From assembly GCF_000525835.1 (NCBI RefSeq), contig NZ_AODD01000006.1:81793-145792 (forward strand): a stretch of 64,000 nt of DNA. The letters run 5' to 3'. The position numbers and the translations under genes were made by a program. The notes beneath the pieces are model-generated. The model ran no database searches. It was not told the origin of the DNA and saw only the letters and a program-made list of their open reading frames with translations. Position 1 is the first letter of the stretch, and each line of letters begins with the position of its first letter. This stretch comes from Listeria grandensis FSL F6-0971. GTDB lineage: Bacteria; Bacillota; Bacilli; Lactobacillales; Listeriaceae. This document shows, piece by piece, positions 49,092 through 57,707 of this stretch.

Positions 49092-51305
49092 ATGAATAAA
49101 TATCTAGCAAAATCTAAACCTGAGGAAACCATTCAAGAACATACCGATAACTTGCTTGCGAATTACGAGTTGTTACAAAAATATTACCCAGAAATAAGAG
49201 TGAATTGGCATTTTTTGAATTTGGCATGTATGATTCATGACCTTGGAAAAATGAATCTGTTTTTTCAAGAAAAAGTTTCAGGTGGTAGGCGCAACAAAAA
49301 AGAGATTCCGCATAATTATCTTTCCGTTGCATTTGTTCCATATAAAAAGTTAAAAGAAGAAGGCTATAGCAAAGAGGAAATACAAGTGCTGTTCCAAGCG
49401 ATAGCGAGGCATCACGAGCGAGATATTAACTTCACTGAGGATGAATGGACTTTAGAAATGAAGAAATTAGAGCAAGAATGGCAAGGTTTTACATATGATA
49501 AACTAGGAGAGTATAGAGCCTATCGAAGTCACTTCCCTGCTAAATATTATCAAGTAACGGCGCATATTTTTGAAGGGAAAACAGCAGAGAGTTTCGAAAT
49601 ATTTATTCAATACGTCCTCCTAAAAGGTCTCCTAAACCGCATTGATTTCGCGGCGAGTGCAGATATCGACGTTGAAAAGCCCAACGATTTTTTAGAGGCG
49701 GCGATGACGGAGCAGATGAATGTATTTCGGAAACAAAATCCTGACGCTGATTGGAAACCCTTACAAAAATATATGCAGGCGCACCAAGAGGAGAACATGA
49801 TTGTTGTGGCGGAAACGGGCATGGGGAAAACGGAGGCTGGGTTGCTTTGGCTAGGAAACAATAAAGGCTTCTTCACGCTACCTTTGCGGACGGCGATCAA
49901 CGCGATTTATAGCCGGTTAATTGATAGCGAAACGGGCATTGTGAGGGAGCAACAGACGGATCGCGTTGGGTTGCTTCATTCGGAAACTTACGGTCAGTAT
50001 TTGATTCACGAGCCAGAGATGGAAGCTATGGATATTGAGGACTACTTTACGAAAACGCGCCAAATGTCGCTTCCGATCACGGTTTGCACATTGGATCAGC
50101 TTTTTGATTTTGTGTTTCGTTATGCGGGATTTGAGCCGAAGCTGGCGACGCTTTCTTATTCCAAGGTCATTATCGATGAGGTGCAGATGTACTCGCCAGA
50201 CTTGTTGGCCTACCTCATTGTTGGGCTTTCTTACATCCAAAAAGTGGGCGGTAAATTCACGATTTTGACGGCGACTTTACCGGGAATTATTCCGGATCTT
50301 TTGGCCGAAGAGGGCGTTACTTTTACGCGTGCGGAGGAGGACTTTATTTCTGATCGGGTACGCCATAGTTTAAAAGTTATTCACGAGCCGATTAGCAGCA
50401 CGTTTATTAGTGCGTTTTATGAGGACAATCGGATTTTGGTGATTTGTAATACGGTGCGGGTTGCGAAGGCTATGTACGAGGAGCTCGTTGAGGCTCACGG
50501 CGATGCGGAGGTTCACTTGCTGCATAGTCAGTTTATTAAACGTGACCGTACTGCGAAAGAAGACGCGATTTTATCGGATGGGCAAAAAGGAAGCTCTAGG
50601 CCTTGTATTTGGGTGGCAACGCAGGTTGTGGAGGCTTCGCTTGATATTGATTTTGACATTTTGTTTACCGAGTTGTCTGATTTGAACGGTCTTTTTCAGC
50701 GGATGGGGCGGTGTTACCGGAATCGGGAGCTGGATGTGGCGACGAATGTGTATGTGTTTGACGTGGAATGTTCGGGTTTGAGACCGCGGGGCTTTATCGA
50801 TGCGCAAATTCATGAGAACTCGAGGGCGTTGTTGCAAGATGTGGACGGCGCGGTTTCGGAGGCCCAGAAGTTGGCGATGATTGATCGGGTTTACTCGACG
50901 GAGGCGCTTGAGGGCAGCGAGTACTATGAGAAAGTGAAGGGCGATATAGATTACGTGAAATCTTTTGGTACGTATGAACTGGATAAGAACGAAGTGAAGA
51001 AGCGATTCCGTGATATTAACTCGGTTGCTGCGATTCCAAAGCCGATTTTTGCTGAAAATGAAGCCGAAATTAGAGGCTACATCGAGACGATAAAAACGAA
51101 AGGCCTGGATCGTAAAACGAAGATGAGGGCGCGAACGATGCTCTCAGCGTTCATGCTGGACGTGCCAGGTTATATTTTTGAAAAAGGGAACTCGGACGCC
51201 ATCAAGATTAATGACTATGAAAAAGTGACTATTTTTGATTGTGATTATGACACAGGCCTTGGTTTGACGCCAAAAGATCGAGAGAAAGAGGATCAGTTTT
51301 TCTAG
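49092..51305 (+). CDS. cas3: Cas3 HD nuclease-helicase
   Basis: A 737-residue fused HD nuclease and superfamily 2 helicase. HD residues: H17, H49-D50 in CMIHDLGKMN, H74, and RHHERD near 112. Helicase: Walker A in AETGMGKTEAG (about 240-248), DEVQ (about 361) in IIDEVQMYSP, TATLPG, and motif VI LFQRMGRCYRNR. It degrades target DNA after recruitment by Cascade. GGAGG precedes the ATG. Confidence 0.95.
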   Translation: MNKYLAKSKPEETIQEHTDNLLANYELLQKYYPEIRVNWHFLNLACMIHDLGKMNLFFQEKVSGGRRNKKEIPHNYLSVAFVPYKKLKEEGYSKEEIQVLFQAIARHHERDINFTEDEWTLEMKKLEQEWQGFTYDKLGEYRAYRSHFPAKYYQVTAHIFEGKTAESFEIFIQYVLLKGLLNRIDFAASADIDVEKPNDFLEAAMTEQMNVFRKQNPDADWKPLQKYMQAHQEENMIVVAETGMGKTEAGLLWLGNNKGFFTLPLRTAINAIYSRLIDSETGIVREQQTDRVGLLHSETYGQYLIHEPEMEAMDIEDYFTKTRQMSLPITVCTLDQLFDFVFRYAGFEPKLATLSYSKVIIDEVQMYSPDLLAYLIVGLSYIQKVGGKFTILTATLPGIIPDLLAEEGVTFTRAEEDFISDRVRHSLKVIHEPISSTFISAFYEDNRILVICNTVRVAKAMYEELVEAHGDAEVHLLHSQFIKRDRTAKEDAILSDGQKGSSRPCIWVATQVVEASLDIDFDILFTELSDLNGLFQRMGRCYRNRELDVATNVYVFDVECSGLRPRGFIDAQIHENSRALLQDVDGAVSEAQKLAMIDRVYSTEALEGSEYYEKVKGDIDYVKSFGTYELDKNEVKKRFRDINSVAAIPKPIFAENEAEIRGYIETIKTKGLDRKTKMRARTMLSAFMLDVPGYIFEKGNSDAIKINDYEKVTIFDCDYDTGLGLTPKDREKEDQFF

Positions 51306-51320
51306 TAGGAGGGCAGGGCA

Positions 51321-51809
51321 ATGAGAATTAGCGGGACGCATGTGTATTATTATTTTGTATGTCAGCGCAAATTATGGTGTTTTGCGAAGGCGATTCGGAT
51401 GGAGCATTTGGATGAGAATGTGCAGTTGGGCAAGTTGCTTGATGAATCGAGCTATACGCGTGATTCTGGTCAGGTGATGATTGATGAGACGGTGAACATT
51501 GATTTTATCCGCGATTGGAAGGTTTTGCATGAGGTCAAGAAAAGCAGGGCCATCGAGGAGGCGGGAATTTGGCAGTTGAAGTATTACATTTATTTTCTGC
51601 GTGAAAAAGGGATTGCGATCGAAAATGGCGTGATCGATTATCCGAAACTGCGCCGCCGAGAAGAAGTGACGCTTTCACCGGAAGATTCGGAGGAATTAGT
51701 GCTGATTTTGGCGGATATTGAAAAAATTTGCGCGCAAAATACGCCACCGCATGTGATCGACAAACCGATTTGCAAAAAATGCGCGTACTTTGAGTATTGC
51801 TATATTTGA
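51321..51809 (+). CDS. cas4: CRISPR-associated exonuclease Cas4
   Basis: A 162-residue RecB/Dna2-like nuclease. The iron-sulphur cysteines are at C14 (FVCQRKLW) and the C-terminal CKKCAYFEYC. The nuclease core includes IDFIRDWKVLHEVKKSR with the Asp/Glu/Lys residues and LKYYIYFL. It trims prespacers and selects PAM orientation for Cas1-Cas2. Confidence 0.94.
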   Translation: MRISGTHVYYYFVCQRKLWCFAKAIRMEHLDENVQLGKLLDESSYTRDSGQVMIDETVNIDFIRDWKVLHEVKKSRAIEEAGIWQLKYYIYFLREKGIAIENGVIDYPKLRRREEVTLSPEDSEELVLILADIEKICAQNTPPHVIDKPICKKCAYFEYCYI

Positions 51810-51821
51810 AAGGAGACATGT

Positions 51822-52812
51822 ATGGAGAGCTATTATTTGTTTTCAAATGGCGAGTTGAAGCGGAAGGATAATGTTGTCCGGCTAACGGCGCCAGATGGCA
51901 AGTTTAAAGATTTAAAAGTCGAGATGACGCGCGAAATTTTTTCTGTTTGGGGAAGTGGATTTAAATACGAAATGTTTGAATTATATCGGCCAACTTGGAA
52001 TCCCGGTGCATATTTTTAATTATTATGGGTTTTATAGTGGCAGTTATTATCCGCGCGAATCCAATGTTTCTGGGGAATTGCTCGTGGCTCAAGTGTCGCA
52101 TTATGCGGATGAGTTGCTTCGTCATGCGATTGCGGTTCAATTTGTGGAAAGCGCCTCGTTTAATATTTTGCGGAACTTAAGGTATTATCGTCAGCGTGAG
52201 AAAGATGTGGACGGGGCGATGGAAGAAATCAAGGCGTTGCGGAGGAAAATTGCGAAGACGCAGAACGTTCCCGAGTTGATGGGCATCGAGGGGAATATTC
52301 GCAAAGTGTACTACAGTGCTTGGCAGGCAATTATTAACCAAGAAATCGATTTTGAAAAACGAGTGAAGCGGCCACCGGATAATATGATTAATACGTTGAT
52401 TTCATATGTAAATTCTTTGGTGTATTCGAGCTGTTTGACGGAGATTTATAAAACGCAATTAAATCCAGCGATCAGTTATTTGCATAGCGCGGGGGAGCGG
52501 CGATTTTCGCTTTGTTTGGATATTTCGGAGGTGTTTAAGCCGCTGATTGCCGATCGGATTATTTTCAGCATGTTGAACAAGAATATTATTACAGAGAAAG
52601 ACTTTGAAAAAGAAGCTAATTTTTGCTATATGAAGAAAGAAGCGCGGCAGAAAATTTTGCAGGCGTATGATTTGCGGATGAAGGAAACGGTGAAACATCG
52701 GGATTTAGGACGAAATGTTTCCTATCGGCATCTGATTCGGCTGGAGTGCTATAAACTAATCAAGCACGTGATGAACGATAAGAATTACGAAGGATTCAAG
52801 ATTTGGTGGTGA
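51822..52812 (+). pseudogene. cas1: CRISPR integrase Cas1 (frame broken by +1 T)
   Basis: The integrase for new spacers. The frame from ATG 51822 (ESYYLFSNGELKRKDN) fails after a T6 run at 51937-51942. Removing one T continues into LNTKCLNYIGQLGIPVHIFNYYG and gives exactly 329 residues, the family's usual length. Catalytic residues Glu/His/Asp lie in the later part (NPAISYLHSAGERRFSLCLDISE, with the H and D pattern). If the indel is real, adaptation is lost; homopolymer error is more likely. Confidence 0.9.
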
Positions 52813-53099
52813 ATGGCGATGTATATTATCTTGATTTACGATATAGCACAGGACAATGGTGGCGCAAAAGTATCGCGAAACATTTTTTAAAAATCTGTAA
52901 AAAATACTTAACGCATGTTCAAAAATCAGTTTTTGAGGGGGAAATCACGCCACCGTTGTTAGTGAAATTACGGATGGAGTTAGATCAATACATTCGTGAG
53001 GAAGAAGATTCGGTGATTGTGTTCTCTAGTAGGCAGGAAAGATGGTTGGAGAAGGAGTTTTGGGGAGCAGCAGATGAAAAAACGTCGAACTTTTTCTAA
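52813..53099 (+). pseudogene. cas2: CRISPR protein Cas2 (frame broken at T6A5 run)
   Basis: The structural partner of Cas1, with the start YIILIYDIAQDNGGAKVS from ATG 52819 (or 52813). The frame stops at TTTTTTAA near 52888, while the adjoining frame continues ICKKYLTHVQKSVFEGEIT to 53099. Removing one base from each of the T6 and A5 runs (or adding one T) restores a 92- to 93-residue Cas2 with normal KxYxxxxQxSVFEG motif. Directly follows the cas1 stop. Confidence 0.85.
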
Positions 53100-53300
53100 G
53101 GGGTGAAAAAATCTGTCGACCTCCAGTAGCGTAAAAACACTGGGGGATCGACAGATTTTGATAAAGTGTTGGGGTAGAATGGGTTTCGCGATTTAGAGGG
53201 GGAAGGTAGGATGAATTTGTAGTGCGAAATTTGTTTTTTGGTGGAGGTCGACAGATTAGGTGTCTTGAGGTATGATGGGAGTAGGCTCGAAATAGCACGG
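53100..53300 (+). promoter_or_regulatory. CRISPR leader with crRNA promoter
   Basis: The 200 bp between cas2 and the first repeat. A promoter is visible at 53248-53276: TCGACA, 17 bp, TATGAT, with a start expected near 53283. The -35 hexamer lies inside GGAGGTCGACAGATT, which matches the complement of the hairpin arm at 53107-53125, so the leader holds three copies of the TCGACAGATT motif. Confidence 0.75.
53107..53158 (+). terminator. Hairpin at the end of the cas operon and start of the leader
   Basis: AAAATCTGTCGA pairs with TCGACAGATTTT, extended inside by CTCCAGT/ACTGGGGG. It may end the cas transcript. The TCGACAGATT arm recurs at about 53248 in the CRISPR promoter. Confidence 0.65.
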
Positions 53301-54708
53301 GTTTTTATCTAAGTAATGTGAAATGTAAATTATGTTATGTCGCTATTTGTTCCGCGTAACTAGGGTGTTTTTATCTAAGTAATGTGAAATGTAAATGTAT
53401 TCTTCATTTGCCATTAAATTCTCGATGGATCCGGTTTTTATCTAAGTAATGTGAAATGTAAATATTACCAGGGGGTTATTTTGTCCGCGATGATGGATCG
53501 TTTTTATCTAAGTAATGTGAAATGTAAATAAACAAAAAAATGCGGCTGATTTCACCGTAGATATGTTTTTATCTAAGTAATGTGAAATGTAAATATCAAT
53601 AACGTCTGTCAGTTTTAAGGCGATAAATAAAGTTTTTATCTAAGTAATGTGAAATGTAAATCCTTAAATTGCAAACTTTGAATTTGTCCCAAAAAGGTTT
53701 TTATCTAAGTAATGTGAAATGTAAATACTTTTTTGTAACGGTGTCTGCGCTCGCTGTAACATGTTTTTATCTAAGTAATGTGAAATGTAAATATTTATCG
53801 TTTCGTCTATTAATACGACATCATTAGGTTTTTATCTAAGTAATGTGAAATGTAAATTCAGCTAAAACAGCAGGGAACTGGTTATATTACGAAGTTTTTA
53901 TCTAAGTAATGTGAAATGTAAATTTCGTAATCTACAAACGCCTCGCCATCTAGTATCTTTGTTTTTATCTAAGTAATGTGAAATGTAAATAAATAAATCA
54001 CAGGTACAGATGGATCAGCACCATGTTTTTATCTAAGTAATGTGAAATGTAAATTACGATACCGACGCTTCTTCTTACATCGTTGGCACTGTTTTTATCT
54101 AAGTAATGTGAAATGTAAATAAATAAATAATTGGTGTATCTGGCGAGCCTTTTTTTGTTTTTATCTAAGTAATGTGAAATGTAAATATCCCCGCTGCCAA
54201 AGGCGCTAGAATAAGCATCAGCGTTTTTATCTAAGTAATGTGAAATGTAAATAGATTATTTTGCATAACATCCGCGATAATTTCCAGTTTTTATCTAAGT
54301 AATGTGAAATGTAAATACAATCCAGTGAATGATTGTTAGCCTACCCCGTTGTTTTTATCTAAGTAATGTGAAATGTAAATAAAAGACTAATCACGCTTTC
54401 CTGGCTTTCTAAAAGGTTTTTATCTAAGTAATGTGAAATGTAAATAACTAACTTCCGCCATCTTGTCCACTCCTTATTCCGTTTTTATCTAAGTAATGTG
54501 AAATGTAAATTTAAATTCGATAAAAGCGCTTGCCATCATCAAAAACGTTTTTATCTAAGTAATGTGAAATGTAAATCGTGCTACTAATTCATTGTTCCGA
54601 AATACTGGTTTCACGTTTTTATCTAAGTAATGTGAAATGTAAATTCTTTAGCATAAACAACGGTTGCTTTCCCTAAGCGTTTTTATCTAAGTAATATCTA
54701 AATCATGA
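53301..54708 (+). CRISPR. Type I-B CRISPR array, 21 perfect repeats plus a degenerate terminal repeat
   Basis: Twenty-one identical 30-bp repeats (from GTTTTTATCTAAGTAATG to TGAAATGTAAAT) start at 53301, 53367, 53434, 53500, 53565, 53632, 53697, 53763, 53828, 53894, 53961, 54025, 54091, 54157, 54223, 54287, 54351, 54416, 54481, 54547 and 54615. A last copy at 54679 matches only in its first 17 bases. The 21 spacers are 34-38 bp and all different. The 3' end ATGTGAAATGTAAAT resembles that of the Listeria I-B repeat and would give an 8-base 5' handle. Confidence 0.98.
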
Positions 54709-54737
54709 ACATGTGGCAGGATTCGCTTTAAACCTAC

Positions 54738-54765
54738 GTTTCTCCAAGCAATATGAAAAACGAGT
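54738..54765 (+). repeat. Decayed CRISPR repeat beyond the array
   Basis: GTTTCTCCAAGCAATATGAAA resembles the repeat with several substitutions (CTAAGTAATGTGAAA against CCAAGCAATATGAAA), one spacer length after the degenerate terminal repeat. Confidence 0.5.
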
Positions 54766-54782
54766 GAAACATAAGCAATCAA

Positions 54783-54832
54783 AAAACACCCAGCCAAGAC
54801 ATACAGTGTCTCTTAGCCAGGTGGTTTTTCTC
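54783..54832. terminator. Terminator after the CRISPR array and flavoprotein gene
   Basis: AAAAACACC and GGTGGTTTTT bracket a stem with AAGACA/TGTCTCTT inside. It can end both the array transcript and the convergent flavoprotein gene. Confidence 0.75.
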
Positions 54833-54858
54833 GTGTCCCGTTTCCCGCTTCCCGCTTT

Positions 54859-56124
54859 TTAGTCGCGTAGAGCTTTGCCTAAATATAGACCACTGCAAGC
54901 TGCGTGTGACAGTGAGTGCGTGACTCCGGAGCAATCACCAATAAAGAACAGGTTAGGAACGTCAGACTCGAATGAAATATCGGTATGGATTTCTGGCCCT
55001 AATTCTTTCGTATCATAGCAATATAATAATGTGTTTCCATCTATTTTAGACTGTGAAACCTGCTCTAAGCAATGAAAAAAAGCAATCGTTTCTTTTAATA
55101 AATCATCCAAAATTATGTCGGCGGCAAAATCTGATTCGTACGGCAATGTCCCCTCGATTTTCTTTCTGGGTTTAAATTCGGAAGATAGGGAGTGAAGGGG
55201 GTAGCCAATGATTCTGCCTCTATCTTGGTTGATTTTGTGGAATAGAGGGTCAAGATATGCATTCATTTGTGCTTCATTATCGAAGTGATAGGGGCGAAAT
55301 AGTGTGAAGTTTAAATTGTTACTTGGTTTATCTTCTCTACAATTTTGACCATCTGGTGTCACTCGTCCATGTAAATTTCTTTTAATTACCCGCCCAAATT
55401 TATTCATGCAATAGCTATATAAATGACCACTTCTCATTTTGACTTCTAAATTATTTTGTAGTATTGGATCCAATGTCTCGCTTAGGGTCTCGATGCGAAA
55501 ACCGATATCTATCCTTTTTTTCTGATAGGCAAGTCCCAGTTCCGCCAAACTGTTGTCAAGAGAAGGATTCTTTTTTGAACCGGTAGCAATAATCACTTTT
55601 TTGGAGTAAAAAACATGGTTTTCTGAAGTGGTAATGCGAAATGTATCATCGGTTTTCTCTAGGTTGGTTACTGCATTATTAAAAAGGAACTCGATTCTAT
55701 TGGACAAGTGAGCAAATATATTCGTATACACTTCTTTCGAAAGCTTGGTGCCGAGATGCTTTGTTGGGCAGTCTAAAAAATGTATCGGTGAGTCGCCTTC
55801 ACGAGACAGGTGGCTGTCTGCATCGGATTGGTATTTTAAGGCAGATTGTCCGCCAAACGTATTTATTATTTCTTCCACTTCGGCTAGTTGCTTACGTACT
55901 AACTTGTCTCCAATTTTGCTACTTAAATTACTACCCAAATAAGGGGAAAAATTATACTTTCCTTCTGACAATCCTAAACCGCCAAAACCGGAGGCAGAAG
56001 GTTTTTCAAGCCGCTCTTCTATGCTAGGACCTGAATCAATGGCCAGAATTTTTTGCTTATCATCTAATTTCAACATCGTAAAAATACTGCTCACTCCAGC
56101 GCCGATTATTACTATATCGTACAT
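54859..56124 (-). CDS. NAD(P)/FAD-dependent oxidoreductase
   Basis: A 421-residue flavoprotein. N-terminal FAD site YDIVIIGAGVSSIF, second dinucleotide-type motif KKVIIATGSKKN, and C-terminal FAD-binding NLFFIGDCSGVTHSLSHAACSG. This layout fits the predicted FAD-dependent dehydrogenase family (long-chain flavoproteins of unknown substrate). ATG 56124 follows AAGGAGTG. Function unknown; it is a neighbour of, not an evident part of, the CRISPR locus. Confidence 0.82.
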   Translation of the reverse strand: MYDIVIIGAGVSSIFTMLKLDDKQKILAIDSGPSIEERLEKPSASGFGGLGLSEGKYNFSPYLGSNLSSKIGDKLVRKQLAEVEEIINTFGGQSALKYQSDADSHLSREGDSPIHFLDCPTKHLGTKLSKEVYTNIFAHLSNRIEFLFNNAVTNLEKTDDTFRITTSENHVFYSKKVIIATGSKKNPSLDNSLAELGLAYQKKRIDIGFRIETLSETLDPILQNNLEVKMRSGHLYSYCMNKFGRVIKRNLHGRVTPDGQNCREDKPSNNLNFTLFRPYHFDNEAQMNAYLDPLFHKINQDRGRIIGYPLHSLSSEFKPRKKIEGTLPYESDFAADIILDDLLKETIAFFHCLEQVSQSKIDGNTLLYCYDTKELGPEIHTDISFESDVPNLFFIGDCSGVTHSLSHAACSGLYLGKALRD

Positions 56125-56210
56125 GTTATTCACTCCTTGCTGTAAACTCATTTTTAAATAAGGTTAACATCATGAACGCGAAATTGCAATGGATTTGAGT
56201 GAAATACAAT

Positions 56211-56257
56211 AAAAAGCACCTAGTCTAGGCATTTTACAGGCCATGATTAGATGCTTT
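56211..56257. terminator. Terminator between flavoprotein and methyltransferase genes
   Basis: AAAAAGCA...CTAGTC pairs with GATTAG...TGCTTTTTT around a 20-base loop; the T run serves the plus direction and the A run the minus direction, where it ends the methyltransferase gene. Confidence 0.75.
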
Positions 56258-56262
56258 TTTAA

Positions 56263-57450
56263 CTATTCTACTTCTAAAAACAATACCTTCAAATAGTTGC
56301 CTTCTTTAAAACTACTCCGCGTTGCAAAGTCTGCGGGTAGCGTAAATTGCTCCACAATTCGATATTTCCGTCCTTGATGCTGAAACGCTTCTTGTACAAC
56401 TTGTTTAAACTTTTCCATGCCATACCCGGCGTAATTGGTCGATGCGACAATGATGCCATTCGGATTCGTGATCGCGATGCTTTCCTCCAGCAATTTCCCG
56501 TAGTCTTTTGCGACGCTGAATGTTGTTTTTTTCGTGCGGGCGAAGCTTGGTGGGTCTAAAATCACCATGTCGAATGCCAACGCTTTACGATTCGCGTATT
56601 TGAAATATTGGAAAACGTCTTCGGCCATAATCGTGTGTGCCGTTGGGTCAAGTTCGTTGACGCTAAATTGTTCGCGGGTTTTGGGAATGCTACGGTTGGC
56701 AACGTCGACATTGGTTGTGTGAGCGGCTCCGCCAAATGCTGCGGCAATCGAGAAGGCGCCTGTATAAGAAAATGTATTCAAAACTGTCCGACCTGCTGCA
56801 TATGTGTCGCAAATGGTTTTGCGAACGTCACGTTGATCCAGGAAAATCCCTGTCATCGCACCATCGTTCAAATACACCGCGTAATTAATCCCATTTTCCT
56901 TTACAATTAGTGGTTCAGGAGCCGTCTCCCCTTCTAAAAAGTCGTCGCTTTCCAAGTATTGTCCTTTTTCATCGAATCGGCGTTTTTCGTAAATACCACG
57001 CGTATCAATCGCGCGCTTAAGTGCGGCGACAAGCATCTGCTTCCACTTATAAATCCCGTTGCTGTACCATTGCAAGACGAGAAAACCATCATAATAATCG
57101 ACCGTCAGACCGCCGAGACCATCGCCTTCACCGTTAAAAATTCGAAAGGCAGTCGTCGCCTCGTCATGAAAGAAGGCTTGCCGTTGCGCAAAGGCTTCTT
57201 TAAAAAGCGTGACAAAAAAAGCTTGATCAAGCGCTTGTTCGGCGTCATACGTTAGCAGCCAACCAATCCCTTTATTCTGATTTCCGTGGTAGGCTTTTGC
57301 GATAAAACGATTGGCCTCATCTGTCAGGCGCAACACCGTTCCTTCTGCCACATCAGGCCAAGCGACAACCGCTTCTTTTGTCAGCAAGGGATAGCCTTGT
57401 ATGTATTGCCGCGCCGATTTTTTCTTTATTTTAATCGTTATTTCCTGCAT
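56263..57450 (-). CDS. RlmI-like rRNA cytosine-C5 methyltransferase
   Basis: A 395-residue class I SAM-dependent methyltransferase of the RlmI/YccW family. An N-terminal PUA domain (about 1-75) is followed by a central domain and the catalytic part: NTFSYTGAFSIAAAFGGA (SAM motif I) and VILDPPSFARTKKTTFSV (motif IV with DPPSF). The E. coli homologue modifies C1962 of 23S rRNA. GGATGC-type weak ribosome site; ATG at 57450. Confidence 0.9.
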   Translation of the reverse strand: MQEITIKIKKKSARQYIQGYPLLTKEAVVAWPDVAEGTVLRLTDEANRFIAKAYHGNQNKGIGWLLTYDAEQALDQAFFVTLFKEAFAQRQAFFHDEATTAFRIFNGEGDGLGGLTVDYYDGFLVLQWYSNGIYKWKQMLVAALKRAIDTRGIYEKRRFDEKGQYLESDDFLEGETAPEPLIVKENGINYAVYLNDGAMTGIFLDQRDVRKTICDTYAAGRTVLNTFSYTGAFSIAAAFGGAAHTTNVDVANRSIPKTREQFSVNELDPTAHTIMAEDVFQYFKYANRKALAFDMVILDPPSFARTKKTTFSVAKDYGKLLEESIAITNPNGIIVASTNYAGYGMEKFKQVVQEAFQHQGRKYRIVEQFTLPADFATRSSFKEGNYLKVLFLEVE

Positions 57451-57707
57451 CCTGCTTCATCCTCATTTTAAAAAGTAATACATCCACTATATCATAAAAT
57501 AAAGAGGCAAAAACGAAATTGTGACGAAAACTTCATAATTATTTCCTAGGAAGCGGAAGTATTTAACTTTTAATATAGCGGAACGTGCTATTATTTTAGT
57601 GAAAGGAAATTTTGGGAAAAAGGGGGTTTTGAATGTAACGGCAAATAATAGCGGTTGTAACTTCGAAAAATTAGGCAGTCTATCCAAAAATAGGGAGGAT
57701 GTTTTAT

